From the NCBI GenBank assembly GCA_022767285.1, contig JALENY010000033.1:1-40128 (forward strand): 40,128 nucleotides of DNA, given 5' to 3'. A model generated the notes under the pieces. The model saw only the letters and a program-made list of their open reading frames with translations. It did not search any database and was not told the origin of the DNA. Shown here one piece after another: positions 23,296 through 32,508 of this stretch. This DNA comes from Lachnospiraceae bacterium (lineage in GTDB: Bacteria > Bacillota > Clostridia > Lachnospirales > Lachnospiraceae). The position numbers were made by a program, and so were the translations under genes. How positions within the stretch are numbered: position 1 is the stretch's first letter; each line of letters opens with the position of its first letter.

Positions 23296-24507
23296 ATGAA
23301 ATATGATTTTACTACAATTATGGACAGGCATGGAAAGGATGCACTTGCGGTTGACGGTTTGGGCATGAATCCGGGTTCTTGGCCGGATAAACCGAAAGAT
23401 GGGTTTGACGCAATTCCCATGTGGGTTGCTGACATGAATTTCCCCACGGTTCCCACTGTGATGGAGACAATTATGGAAAGAGTGAAGCATCCTGCTTTCG
23501 GATACTTTTCTCCGTCAGAAGAATACTATGAGTCAATACGAAAATGGCAGCGGATCCGAAATGGCGTTACAGAGCTGGACCGATCCTGTATCGGATATGA
23601 AAATGGTGTGCTGGGAGGTCTCATATCCACTTTGACTGCTTTTGCGGCGCCCGGAGATGCGGTATTGCTCCACAGCCCCACATACATCGGTTTTACAAAC
23701 AGTATTAGCAGCAATGGATTCAAAATCGTGCACAGTTCTCTGAAACGGGATGAAGAAGGTATATGGCGTATGGATTTTGATGATATGGACCGGAAAATAA
23801 AAGACAACCGCATTCATGTGGCTGTTTTCTGCAGTCCCCATAATCCCTGCGGACGTGTGTGGGAGCGATGGGAGATTGAGAAAGCGTTGGAAGTGTACAA
23901 AGCCAATGACTGTATTGTCGTTTCCGATGAAATATGGTCCGACATCATTCTGGAAGGATATCATCATATACCTACCCAGTCAGTCAGTGACGATGCGAAA
24001 AAGCGCACGGTGGCCATTTATGCGCCAAGTAAGACCTTTAATCTGGCCGGACTTGTGGGCAGTTATCATATCATTTATGACAAATATCTTCGAGACAGAG
24101 TTCGTTCCCAGAGCAGCAAGTCTCACTACAATTCCATGAATGTGCTGTCCATGCACGCACTGATCGGTGCTTATAAACCGGAAGGATATGAGTGGGTGGA
24201 TGAACTGTGTCAGGTACTTACGAAAAATATTAATTTTGCCTGTGATTATATTGAAAATAATTTTGAAGGCATACAGGCAAGCAGGCCTCAGGGCACTTAT
24301 ATGCTGTTTTTGGATTGTACGAGGTGGTGTCGGGATAACGGAAAATCGGTTGATCAGCTTTTGAAAGCCGGATGGGATGTGGGTGTGATCTGGCAGGACG
24401 GTCGGCCATTTCACGGTGAAAATGCTATTCGCGTGAACCTGGCGCTGCCGCTGTCGCGAGTGAAGGAAGCTTTTGAGCGACTGGACCATTATGTTTTCCA
24501 TTCTTGA
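23296..24507 (+). CDS. PatB/MalY-type PLP-dependent C-S lyase (aminotransferase class I/II fold)
   Basis: A 403-aa PLP enzyme of the MalY/PatB subgroup, which cleaves cystathionine or cysteine conjugates. It opens with the subgroup-specific MKYDFTTIMDRHG and has PMWVADMNFP, AFAAPGDAVLLHSPTY, FCSPHNPCGRVW, VVSDEIWSDIIL and APSKTFNLAGLVGS with the PLP lysine. The C-terminal IRVNLALP is typical. AGGAG ahead of the ATG at 23296 sets the start; an in-frame ATG at 23242 lacks one. With the UroD-family neighbour and AraC regulator it may form a small catabolic module. Confidence 0.9.
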   Translation: MKYDFTTIMDRHGKDALAVDGLGMNPGSWPDKPKDGFDAIPMWVADMNFPTVPTVMETIMERVKHPAFGYFSPSEEYYESIRKWQRIRNGVTELDRSCIGYENGVLGGLISTLTAFAAPGDAVLLHSPTYIGFTNSISSNGFKIVHSSLKRDEEGIWRMDFDDMDRKIKDNRIHVAVFCSPHNPCGRVWERWEIEKALEVYKANDCIVVSDEIWSDIILEGYHHIPTQSVSDDAKKRTVAIYAPSKTFNLAGLVGSYHIIYDKYLRDRVRSQSSKSHYNSMNVLSMHALIGAYKPEGYEWVDELCQVLTKNINFACDYIENNFEGIQASRPQGTYMLFLDCTRWCRDNGKSVDQLLKAGWDVGVIWQDGRPFHGENAIRVNLALPLSRVKEAFERLDHYVFHS

Positions 24508-24513
24508 ATTTTG

Positions 24514-24597
24514 GGGTCTATATCAAAAAATTTCTTTGCAGGGTTCTCCGGAGGGTAAGAATCTGGTATTCAAAGAAAAATTTTTATCTATAGACCC
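24514..24597. repeat. 84-base imperfect palindrome
   Basis: The ends GGGTCTATA (24514-24522) and TATAGACCC (24589-24597) are perfect complements. Pairing continues inward through A/T-rich arms and CTTTG/CAAAG with small gaps. It lies between the convergent C-S lyase and hemolysin III genes. It may be a bidirectional terminator or a MITE-like element; there is no flanking T run on the + strand. Confidence 0.55.
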
Positions 24598-24668
24598 TGC
24601 TGATTTACATAAGGTATCAGAAATGAAGGAAAAAGGATCCGCGAAGGACTTTTTTCGTATAGATTCAT

Positions 24669-25331
24669 TTAAATCGGCATAGTGGCGATATACTGATACA
24701 TAACCACAAAGTGACATGCGCTGCCGCCCATGACAAAAAGATGGAAAATCTCATGGGAGCCAAAATTTGTATGGCGGGAATTAAAAATAGGCAACTTCAG
24801 CGCGTAGATGATTCCTCCGATGGTATAAATGATACCGCCTGCCAGCAACCATCCGAAAGCAGGGCGGGACAATGCATGGAAAATCTGACTGAAAGCCAGA
24901 ACCACCATCCATCCCATACCGATATACAGGACAGAAGAAAACCATTTTGGACAGTTGATCCAACAGGCTTTGATAATAATTCCGAGGATAGCGACAGCCC
25001 AGACAGCAGCGCAAAGCAAATAACCGGTGCGGTTGTTCAGAGCAATCAGGCAGACCGGAGTGTAGCTGCCTGCGATCAGGACGGATATCATCATGTGATC
25101 CAGTTTTTTCAGGCGGCGATTTACTTTTTCGTTAATATCAAAAGAATGGTATATGGTGCTGGCTGCATAGAGAAGGATCATACTGGTAATAAAAATACCA
25201 AGAGCAATCACATGCAGATTATCCGGTTCTCTGGCTGCCTTGCTCAACAGTGGGGAAACAGCCAGCATAGCGAGAAGCAGAGCAATAAAATGGGTGATTG
25301 CACTGCCAGGATCTTTTAATTTAAACTTCAT
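24669..25331 (-). CDS. Hemolysin III family protein (PAQR superfamily)
   Basis: A 220-aa protein with seven predicted membrane helices. Characteristic motifs are DPGSAITHFIA near the N terminus, AASTIYHSF (conserved Ser/His), LDHMMISVLIAGSYTPV in the middle and GSHEIFHLFVMGGSACHF at the C terminus, which carry the putative zinc-binding His residues of the PAQR fold. ATG at 25331 is preceded by GGAGGTG; an ATG at 25355 lies upstream of that site. The family name is historical: bacterial members are not generally proven hemolysins and a membrane-homeostasis role is suspected. Confidence 0.9.
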   Translation of the reverse strand: MKFKLKDPGSAITHFIALLLAMLAVSPLLSKAAREPDNLHVIALGIFITSMILLYAASTIYHSFDINEKVNRRLKKLDHMMISVLIAGSYTPVCLIALNNRTGYLLCAAVWAVAILGIIIKACWINCPKWFSSVLYIGMGWMVVLAFSQIFHALSRPAFGWLLAGGIIYTIGGIIYALKLPIFNSRHTNFGSHEIFHLFVMGGSACHFVVMYQYIATMPI

Positions 25332-25484
25332 AACAAAACACCTCCATAACGACATGTAGTTTTAAAAACTATGTGTTGATGTAATTATATTATGCCCTGT
25401 GGGGAAAAAAATCAATACCTAATTTACTTTTTTTATGGAAAATGCTACTATTGGTGAAAAGATAAACAGGAGAGTGGCCGAATT

Positions 25485-27134
25485 ATGTCGAATCAGGAAA
25501 AAATCTATATTATAGGTCATAAAAATCCGGATACAGATTCCATCTGCTCAGCGATTGCATATGCGGATATAAAAAACAGGACCAGTTCCAAAAAGTATTT
25601 TGCAAAACGTGCCGGCCAGATTAATGAGGAAACGGAATTTGTTTTGAACAGATTTGGAGTTGAGACACCCGGTTATTTATCGGATGTGGGTACCCAGGTT
25701 AAGGATATGGAGATACATAGAACCCAGCCTGCGAACAGTTCCATTACGATAAAGCGTGCATGGCAGCTTATGAAAGAAAGCGGGGCCGTGACACTGCCCA
25801 TTACCAATCGGGAAGATCGGCTGGAAGGAATCATTTCCGTCAATGATATTGCAAATTATTACATGGGTGCAAATGACCAGAGAATCATGTCTATGGCCAG
25901 AACCCAGTACCGCAGTATGGCTGACACGCTGGAAGGTCAGGTTGTAGTGGGAAATGAACATGGCTATTTTATCCGTGGAAGAGTGTTGGTTCTTGCGGCG
26001 GATCCGGAACAGATGGATGAACTGATGGAGGAAGATGATCTGCTGATCATTGGAAACCGTGAGGATATACAGATTTTTGCCATTCGATCCGGTGCCAGCT
26101 GTATTGTGGTCACTTTAGGTGCGGAAATATCGGACAAAGTAAAGGAACTGGCACAGAAGAATAGTTGTGTGGTGATCAGTACTCCATTTGATACCTATAC
26201 AACAGCAAGGCTGATCAATCAGAGCATTCCGGTGAAATATCTTATGAAAAAAGATAATCTGGTTACTTTTCATATGGATGATTTTACCGATAATATTCAG
26301 GAAGTTATGGGAAAACTCCGTTATCGCGATTTCCCGATTCTGGACAAAAAGAACCGGTATCAGGGAACCATATCCCGCCGGAATATGCTGAATATTAAAA
26401 AGAAAAAACTGATTCTTGTGGATCACAATGAAAAGTCCCAGGCAGTGGATAATATTGATCAGGCTGAAATCCTGGAAATTATTGACCATCATAGAATCGG
26501 TACTTTGGAGACTATACAGCCGGTATTTTTCCGCAACCAGCCGGTGGGATGTACTGCTACGATTATGTACCAGATGTATCAGGAGAAAGAATTGGAAATA
26601 TCTCCCCAGATCGCAGGTCTTCTCTGTGCAGCGATTATTTCTGATACACTTATGTTCCGTTCACCCACCTGCACAAAATGGGATCAGGAGGCAGCGTTGG
26701 AGCTGGCAAATATTGCAGAGATTCGTATAGAAGAATTTGCCACAGAAATGTTCCATGCGGGCAGCAATTTAAGCGGAAAGGCACCGGAGGAAATCTTTTA
26801 TCAGGATTTCAAAAAGTTTATTATGGGCGATGTTACGTTTGGCGTTGGACAGATCTCTTCTATGGATGCACAGGAACTGGGGGAAGTGCGGGATCGCCTT
26901 CTTCCTATTATGAAGAACGAATGTGGCAATAATGGTATTTCCATGGTATTTTTCATGCTTACCAATATTATATCTGAATCAACGGAGCTGCTCTGTTACG
27001 GGGAAGGCAGCGGAAAGGTTGTGGATGAGGCGTTTAATGCGCAGATTCGGGATGGAAGCTGCTATCTGCCCGGAGTTGTATCCAGAAAGAAACAGCTGAT
27101 ACCGAATTTTATGGCTGCTTTGCAGAACAATTGA
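25485..27134 (+). CDS. Manganese-dependent inorganic pyrophosphatase with CBS and DRTGG domains
   Basis: A 549-aa family II pyrophosphatase (DHH phosphoesterase) with an inserted nucleotide-sensing module. The first DHH motif is GHKNPDTDSICSA (His12, Asp16, Asp18). CBS repeats flank a DRTGG domain (about 70-310), with VTLPITNREDRLEGIISVNDI and YRDFPILDKKNRYQGTISRRN as the CBS cores. LVDHNEKSQAVDN and IIDHHRIG carry the catalytic DHH motif, and a DHHA2 domain ends the protein. CBS-PPases are typically inhibited by AMP/ADP and activated by ATP. AGGAG precedes the start, though spacing is long. Confidence 0.93.
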   Translation: MSNQEKIYIIGHKNPDTDSICSAIAYADIKNRTSSKKYFAKRAGQINEETEFVLNRFGVETPGYLSDVGTQVKDMEIHRTQPANSSITIKRAWQLMKESGAVTLPITNREDRLEGIISVNDIANYYMGANDQRIMSMARTQYRSMADTLEGQVVVGNEHGYFIRGRVLVLAADPEQMDELMEEDDLLIIGNREDIQIFAIRSGASCIVVTLGAEISDKVKELAQKNSCVVISTPFDTYTTARLINQSIPVKYLMKKDNLVTFHMDDFTDNIQEVMGKLRYRDFPILDKKNRYQGTISRRNMLNIKKKKLILVDHNEKSQAVDNIDQAEILEIIDHHRIGTLETIQPVFFRNQPVGCTATIMYQMYQEKELEISPQIAGLLCAAIISDTLMFRSPTCTKWDQEAALELANIAEIRIEEFATEMFHAGSNLSGKAPEEIFYQDFKKFIMGDVTFGVGQISSMDAQELGEVRDRLLPIMKNECGNNGISMVFFMLTNIISESTELLCYGEGSGKVVDEAFNAQIRDGSCYLPGVVSRKKQLIPNFMAALQNN

Positions 27135-27257
27135 GAGATGGTCTAGCTGCTGAGAGAAGGTTGCTTTGCAGGAAGCATGCCTGTCTTTGATTGTTTCCAA
27201 AAGTTGTTTGAAAAAGAAATACAAAGACAAGGAATACAGAAAAAGTAAGGTGAAATT

Positions 27258-27860
27258 ATGGCAAAACAGAATTGGAAACCGGGCAATATGCTCTATCCCG
27301 TACCGGCAGTTATGGTAAGCTGCCAAAGACCGGGAGAAAAACCGAATATTATTACTGTTGCATGGGCGGGAACGGTCTGCACGTCCCCGGCTATGCTGTC
27401 GGTTTCTATACGGCCGGAGCGATATTCTTATGACATTATTCGGGAAACAGGCGAGTTTGTGGTCAATCTGGTAACAAAAGATCTGACGTTTGCGACAGAT
27501 TACTGTGGTGTGAAATCCGGACGGAATGAGGATAAATTTAATGAAATGAAACTGACGCCCCTTCCCTCAAAATACATCCATGCACCGGGGATTGAGGAAA
27601 GTCCCGTGAATATTGAGTGCAAGGTAAAGCAGGTGCTGGAGCTTGGTTCTCATCACATGTTTCTTGCTGAAGTGCAGGGCGTAACCGTTGACGAGAAATA
27701 TCTCGATGAAAACGGAAAGTTTAATTTAAATAAGAGCGGCCTGATCACTTATTCCCATGGAGAGTATTTTGAGTTGGGGAAAAAGTGCGGAAAATTCGGA
27801 TACTCTGTACACAAAAGCAAGAGGAGAGGCAACAGTGGATCTGGGCAGCAGCGCAGTTAA
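27258..27860 (+). CDS. Flavin reductase family protein
   Basis: A 200-aa FMN-binding split-barrel protein. Typical features are YPVPAVMVSC and NIITVAWAGTVCTSPAMLSVSIRPERYSYDIIRETGEFVVN at the start, and LGSHHMFLAEVQGVTVDE in the middle. It probably binds FMN and acts in electron transfer or as an oxidoreductase; the substrate is not predictable. AAGGTGA sets the start. A small hairpin (27182-27189 with 27222-27229) lies upstream. The last ~15 residues are basic and variable. It is convergent with dinB, with 17 bases between stops. Confidence 0.9.
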   Translation: MAKQNWKPGNMLYPVPAVMVSCQRPGEKPNIITVAWAGTVCTSPAMLSVSIRPERYSYDIIRETGEFVVNLVTKDLTFATDYCGVKSGRNEDKFNEMKLTPLPSKYIHAPGIEESPVNIECKVKQVLELGSHHMFLAEVQGVTVDEKYLDENGKFNLNKSGLITYSHGEYFELGKKCGKFGYSVHKSKRRGNSGSGQQRS

Positions 27861-27877
27861 TGGTTTTGTCTTTGCAT

Positions 27878-29089
27878 TCATGGATTTTCTCTGCAATCAA
27901 TACCCCGATGGATAATATCCTCCCCGTATTTCCCCCGCACTTGTTTCAAAGCATTTTCTAATTTTTCCAGTTTCCGGCTCTTCTCGATCTCTTTCATATC
28001 AATATCAAAAAGGTTCATCTGAACCGGTTCGTCTTCTGAACTGAGCTTAGTGGTGCGAATGCCCAACAGCCGGATCGGTGTCTGATCCCAAAGTGCATCA
28101 AAAAGGGTGCAGGCGTGCTGGTAAATTATCTCATCGGAAGACGTAGGCGTATGAATGGCCATCTGGTGAGAGACACTAACAAAGGTGTGATATTTAATTT
28201 CCACGCAGATGCTGGAGGCACATTGACCGGAATGACGGAGCCGGGAAGCTACTCTGTCAGCCAGTTGTTTAAGGACATTTTTGGCTTCAGCAACAGTGGT
28301 GAGATCTCGCGGAAGCGTAACGGAATTGCCGATTCCTTTTGCCTGCGCAGGTTCGCTTTCCAGAGGGGTGTCATCGATGCCGTTGGCATATTCCCAGAGC
28401 AGCCGCCCGTGGCTCTTCAGATGCAGGGCGAGCATATCCGGATCAGCTTTGGCCAGATCGCCTATGGTCATAATCTCCAGTTTTTGCAGTATTTCCACAG
28501 AGGCACGACCTGCCATATACAGATCTGAGACCGGCAAGGGCCACATCTTCTTTTTTATTTCTCCCGGAAAAAGGGTGTGAGTTTTGTCGGGCTTTTCAAA
28601 ATCGGAAGCCATTTTTGCCAGAAGCTTGTTGGAAGAGATTCCCACGTTGACAGTAAATCCGAAGAATTCAAAAATCGTTCTGCGGATATAATCGGCAGCG
28701 GCTCTTGGGGATTCATACCGATGGGCAATATGGGTAAAATCCAGATAGCACTCATCAATGCTGACCTGCTCGATCTGATCGGTCAAAGTGCGCAGAAAAC
28801 CCATAAATTTATCACTGAACTGTCGATACAGGCGATGGTTGGCCGGCTCGATAACCAGAAAAGGACACTTTTTCAGGGCCTGAGATATGGGCTCTCCGGT
28901 TTGGATCTTATATTTTTTGGCCGGGGCTGATTTTGCCAGGACCACGCCATGACGGCTCTCCCGGTCACCGCCAATGATGGAGGGAATGGTGCGCAGATCC
29001 ACTGATTCGGGATCGAGGCGACGTTTTTCCACTGCACTCCAACTGAGATAGGCAGAATTGACATCAATATGAAAAATAATTCGTTCCAT
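27878..29089 (-). CDS. dinB: DNA polymerase IV (Y family)
   Basis: An error-prone translesion polymerase of 403 aa. The palm metal ligands are seen in FHIDVNSAYLSW (Asp9) and SIDECYLDF (Asp112, Glu113). YKIQTGEPI, the helix-hairpin-helix segment (about 200-225) and the little-finger domain (about 240-350) follow. The C-terminal PVQMNLFDID resembles a beta-clamp-binding motif of the Q-x-x-L-F type. AGGAGG-like sequence upstream supports the start. No clear LexA box was recognised upstream. Confidence 0.94.
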   Translation of the reverse strand: MERIIFHIDVNSAYLSWSAVEKRRLDPESVDLRTIPSIIGGDRESRHGVVLAKSAPAKKYKIQTGEPISQALKKCPFLVIEPANHRLYRQFSDKFMGFLRTLTDQIEQVSIDECYLDFTHIAHRYESPRAAADYIRRTIFEFFGFTVNVGISSNKLLAKMASDFEKPDKTHTLFPGEIKKKMWPLPVSDLYMAGRASVEILQKLEIMTIGDLAKADPDMLALHLKSHGRLLWEYANGIDDTPLESEPAQAKGIGNSVTLPRDLTTVAEAKNVLKQLADRVASRLRHSGQCASSICVEIKYHTFVSVSHQMAIHTPTSSDEIIYQHACTLFDALWDQTPIRLLGIRTTKLSSEDEPVQMNLFDIDMKEIEKSRKLEKLENALKQVRGKYGEDIIHRGIDCRENP

Positions 29090-29158
29090 TCTGGGAACCT
29101 CCTGTGATTATTTCCTGTGTTTTGCGTACAGTGATGAAAAGTGTCTCAATTGAAAACG

Positions 29159-29214
29159 CACATCTCACAGTGTGAAATATTCTGGTATTATTATATCATT
29201 TATGGTAAGATGTG
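29159..29214. promoter_or_regulatory. Palindromic sites between dinB and the shikimate kinase gene
   Basis: A perfect TCACAGTGTGA palindrome (29165-29175) lies next to an inverted repeat CACATCT/AGATGTG (29159-29165 with 29208-29214). Both sit in the divergent promoter region of dinB and the kinase gene and may be operator sites. The regulator is unknown. Confidence 0.35.
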
Positions 29215-29320
29215 AGAAGAACAAAAGACAGTGACGGTGCACAGTGCCCGTTTAAAAATCATTGTACGGCAGGCGGCAGTCAGTCGTTTATGCACTGTTT
29301 TTTGCCGCAGGAGAAAACAG

Positions 29321-29818
29321 ATGGAAAATATTGTTTTGATTGGCATGCCGGGTTCCGGAAAAAGTACCATAGGTGTCGTACTGGCGAAGGTACTCGGATA
29401 TGAGTTTGTGGATTCAGATTTGCTGATCCAGAAAAGAGAAAAAAGACTTTTGAGCGAGATCATCGAGCAGGAGGGGATAGAAGGCTTTTTGGAAATCGAA
29501 AATGATGTGAATAAAAACCTGAATGTGGAGCGAACCGTGATCGCCACCGGAGGAAGTGCCGTATATGGGGCAGAGGCCATGGCGCACTTGAAGCGGATCG
29601 GTACGGTGATCTATCTGAAGCTGGATTATAAACGGCTGCGCAGAAGGCTCGGAAGCCTGAAAAAAAGAGGTGTTGTGCTGAAAAAAGGGCAGACATTCCG
29701 GATGCTTTACGAGGAACGCACGCCTCTGTATGAGAAATATGCGGATCTTATTATTGACGAGGAAAATAATGATATTCGGGAAACTTTGCAGATAATTCAG
29801 GAAAAATTGAAAAAATAA
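29321..29818 (+). CDS. Shikimate kinase-like protein with altered substrate motifs
   Basis: A 165-aa P-loop kinase. Walker A GMPGSGKST is at 8-16, and the conserved DSD (31-33) and C-terminal ERTPLYEKYADL match shikimate kinase. Two shikimate-binding landmarks are changed, however: the usual F-R-x-x-E is FLEIE (about 56-60), losing the Arg, and the usual GGG is GGS (about 77-79). It may have shifted specificity or be a diverged paralog. CAGGAG upstream of 29321 sets the start. There are no aromatic-pathway neighbours. Confidence 0.8.
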   Translation: MENIVLIGMPGSGKSTIGVVLAKVLGYEFVDSDLLIQKREKRLLSEIIEQEGIEGFLEIENDVNKNLNVERTVIATGGSAVYGAEAMAHLKRIGTVIYLKLDYKRLRRRLGSLKKRGVVLKKGQTFRMLYEERTPLYEKYADLIIDEENNDIRETLQIIQEKLKK

Positions 29819-29872
29819 ATAAACAATTATTTCGCAGAATTTAACAAAAACTAAAGAAAAACGTAATATATA

Positions 29873-29901
29873 TTTACAAATCCTCGATTCTGTTATAACA
29901 T
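29873..29901 (+). promoter_or_regulatory. Candidate promoter of murA
   Basis: TTTACA (29873-29878), a 17-base spacer and TAACAT (29896-29901) lie about 90 bases before the murA start in an AT-rich region. Confidence 0.4.
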
Positions 29902-29990
29902 TAATAAAAGGTGTGTGTTGTTATATTGTAATAAAATATGAATGAGCGCCCAGGGGAGAATACGGCGTCATTAGTTTATAGAGGTGAAGG

Positions 29991-31283
29991 ATGGAGCAAT
30001 ATATTGTCAAAGGCGGCAATCCACTTGTAGGGGAAGTGGAGATTGGCGGAGCAAAAAATGCGGCACTTCCGATTATTTCTGCTGCAATTATGACAGATGA
30101 GACCGTCACATTGGAAAATCTTCCGGATGTAAATGACGTGAACGTACTGTTAGAGGCAATTGGAAAAATCGGCGCACAGGTCGAGCGTGTTGACCGTCAC
30201 ACGGTTCGTATCAACGGTTCCACGATTCAGGATTTCAGCGTTGATTATGACTATATTAAGAAGATTCGTGCATCTTACTATCTGTTGGGTGCACTGCTTG
30301 GCAAGTATAAAAATGCGGAGGTTCCGCTTCCGGGCGGATGCAACATCGGCAGCAGGCCGATCGACCTTCATTTAAAAGGTTTTCGTGCTATTGGGGCAAA
30401 AGTTGAGATCCGTCATGGCTCAATTATCGCAAAAGCGGAAAATATGCGCGGAGCCCATGTGTTTTTGGACAAAGTATCGGTGGGGGCAACGATCAACGTT
30501 ATGATGGCTGCTTCCATGGCAAACGGACGTACAACTATTGAAAATGCGGCCAAAGAGCCTCATGTTGTTGATGTGGCAAACTTCCTGAATAGTATGGGTG
30601 CTGATATCAAGGGCGCCGGTACCGAAGTAATCCGCATCCGCGGTGTGGAAAAACTGCATAAAACGACGTACTCCATCGTGCCGGATATGATTGAGGCGGG
30701 GACCTATATGATGGCAGCCGCTGCAACTAAGGGTGACATTATGGTCAAAAATGTCATTCCGAAGCATATGGAAGCTGTCACAGCAAAACTGGAAGAGGTC
30801 GGCTGTGAAGTGGAAGAATTTGACGATGCGATCCGTGTGGTTGCGTCAAAGCGTCTTATGAGAACCCATGTGAATACACAGCCCTATCCGGGTTATCCCA
30901 CGGATATGCAGCCTCAGATTGCAGTGGTTCTCGCTCTCGCTCAGGGGACCAGTATTGTAACAGAGAGTATATTTGAAAACCGTTTCAAATATGTGGACGA
31001 GCTGACCAGGATGGGCGCAAATATTAAGGTCGAGGGAAACACTGCGATCATTGACGGTGTGGAAGGCTTTACCGGAGCGCGCATCAGTTCTCCGGATCTT
31101 CGTGCAGGAGCTGCTCTTGTGGTGGCCGGTCTGGCTGCAGAAGGCATTACCATAGTGGACGATATAGTCTACATTCAGAGAGGTTATGAAGATTTTGAAC
31201 AGAAACTGCAGAGCCTTGGTGCGGAGATTGAAAAAGTCTCCAGTGAAAAAGAAATTCAGAAATTCAAACTGAGAGTAGGTTGA
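29991..31283 (+). CDS. murA: UDP-N-acetylglucosamine 1-carboxyvinyltransferase
   Basis: The first committed enzyme of peptidoglycan synthesis, transferring enolpyruvate from PEP to UDP-GlcNAc in the cytoplasm. The 430-aa length is normal. KGGNPLVGEVEIGGAKNAALP is the standard N terminus. The catalytic, fosfomycin-sensitive Cys is Cys117 in LPGGCNIGSRPIDLH, and YPGYPTDMQPQ and DLRAGAALV are conserved. GAGGTGAAGG supports the start. Firmicutes often carry two MurA paralogs; I cannot tell which this is. Confidence 0.95.
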   Translation: MEQYIVKGGNPLVGEVEIGGAKNAALPIISAAIMTDETVTLENLPDVNDVNVLLEAIGKIGAQVERVDRHTVRINGSTIQDFSVDYDYIKKIRASYYLLGALLGKYKNAEVPLPGGCNIGSRPIDLHLKGFRAIGAKVEIRHGSIIAKAENMRGAHVFLDKVSVGATINVMMAASMANGRTTIENAAKEPHVVDVANFLNSMGADIKGAGTEVIRIRGVEKLHKTTYSIVPDMIEAGTYMMAAAATKGDIMVKNVIPKHMEAVTAKLEEVGCEVEEFDDAIRVVASKRLMRTHVNTQPYPGYPTDMQPQIAVVLALAQGTSIVTESIFENRFKYVDELTRMGANIKVEGNTAIIDGVEGFTGARISSPDLRAGAALVVAGLAAEGITIVDDIVYIQRGYEDFEQKLQSLGAEIEKVSSEKEIQKFKLRVG

Positions 31284-31288
31284 ATAGG

Positions 31289-31316
31289 AAGGCAGCTCGC
31301 ATGGGCTGCCTTGCTT
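31289..31316 (+). terminator. Terminator after murA
   Basis: A perfect 8-bp stem (31289-31296 with 31305-31312) begins 6 bases after the stop. The following tract is only moderately T-rich, so termination may be partial. Confidence 0.5.
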
Positions 31317-31368
31317 GGTTTTGTTAAATAACGGAATCAGCTACATGTGAGAGGAATGGATATAGAAT

Positions 31369-32433
31369 ATGAAAGTAGAACATAAAGAAGAACTGAAGGT
31401 CAAGCCCAAAAAGAAAAAAGTCCCGCTGGGAATAAAAATCGTTCTCATATTCCTGGTTTTATTTCTGATTCTGGCGGGAAGTGTTTTTGCTTATCTCCAG
31501 ATTATGCTGAATAAGATTAATAAGGTAGACAATTCTCAGCTGGATCTGCTGCCGCGTGACGAAGAATCCTTTGAGGTGGATGATTCTCTGAATGTAGACG
31601 GAAGCGATGTGATCAACCCGGAGGAGATTACCTGGGATGGACTGGATATCAATGTGATGCGGGATGAAGATGTTATCAACATTCTGCTGATCGGTCAGGA
31701 CCGGAGAGAAGGGCAGGGACGGCAGAGATCGGATACCATGATTATCTGCAGCCTGAATAAACGAGATAAAAAAATTACCCTGAGCTCAGTGATGCGTGAC
31801 CTGTATGTGCCGATTCCGGGATACAGTGATAACCGTATCAACGCAGCATATCAGTTTGGCGGCATGCCTCTTTTGGATCAGGTGATGGAGGAAAGTCTGG
31901 GTATTCACATTGACGGCAATGTAGAGGTGGACTTTGACGGATTCATCAACAGTCTGGCGGTGATCGGCAATCTGGATATTGATCTGTATCAGGAAGAAGC
32001 CGATTATCTGAATCAGGGCAATTCCGAATGGAACCTGCAGGCAGGAGTCAATTCTTTGACGCCGGAACAGGCATTGGCTTATGCCAGAACCAGATATGTG
32101 GGACATTCTGACTGGGAGCGTACGGATCGTCAGAGAAGAATCGTGATGGCTGCATTTAATAAAGTAAAAGGTGAAGATCTGGGAACCTTGCTTGACCTTA
32201 CGGATGAGATACTCCCGAACCTGACCACTGACATGACCAATATGGAAATTTTGAGTCTGGTCTATACTGTTTTCATCAACGGCATGACTGAGATGGAGAG
32301 TTACCGAATTCCGGTGGAAGGTACATATACCTGTGAGACTCTAAGCGTCGGAATGGAGGTTCTGGTACCGGATCTGAATGAAAACAGTAAGTACCTTCAG
32401 GAGTACATTTATGGAAAGAGTGCACAACAGTAA
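31369..32433 (+). CDS. LCP (LytR-CpsA-Psr) family glycopolymer ligase
   Basis: A 354-aa membrane protein with a basic cytoplasmic N terminus (about 1-24), one membrane anchor (about 25-45) and an extracellular LCP domain (about 103-300). Core motifs are NILLIGQDRREGQGRQRSDTMI, with the phosphate-binding arginines, VMRDLYVPIPG, RINAAYQFGG and ARTRYVGHSDWERTDRQRR. LCP enzymes transfer lipid-linked glycopolymers (teichoic acid, capsule) to peptidoglycan. GAGAGGA precedes the start. The polyprenyl-phosphate sugar transferase downstream supports an envelope-glycopolymer role. Confidence 0.93.
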   Translation: MKVEHKEELKVKPKKKKVPLGIKIVLIFLVLFLILAGSVFAYLQIMLNKINKVDNSQLDLLPRDEESFEVDDSLNVDGSDVINPEEITWDGLDINVMRDEDVINILLIGQDRREGQGRQRSDTMIICSLNKRDKKITLSSVMRDLYVPIPGYSDNRINAAYQFGGMPLLDQVMEESLGIHIDGNVEVDFDGFINSLAVIGNLDIDLYQEEADYLNQGNSEWNLQAGVNSLTPEQALAYARTRYVGHSDWERTDRQRRIVMAAFNKVKGEDLGTLLDLTDEILPNLTTDMTNMEILSLVYTVFINGMTEMESYRIPVEGTYTCETLSVGMEVLVPDLNENSKYLQEYIYGKSAQQ

Positions 32434-32456
32434 TTGATAAGTTTTTGGCATATGTA

Positions 32457-32508
32457 TGCAAAAACCCCCTTTTGTTTAAGTGAAAACTGACAAAAGGGGG
32501 GTTTTGCA
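32457..32508. terminator. Strong terminator hairpin after the LCP gene
   Basis: A 19-bp stem with one mismatch (32457-32475 with 32490-32508) contains a G6 run followed by T4. It isolates the LCP gene from the sugar transferase gene. Confidence 0.75.

Noticed and set aside
24711-25319. A 202-codon + strand open frame
   Set aside because: It is antisense to the well-supported hemolysin III gene, has no ribosome site and has a random-looking composition.
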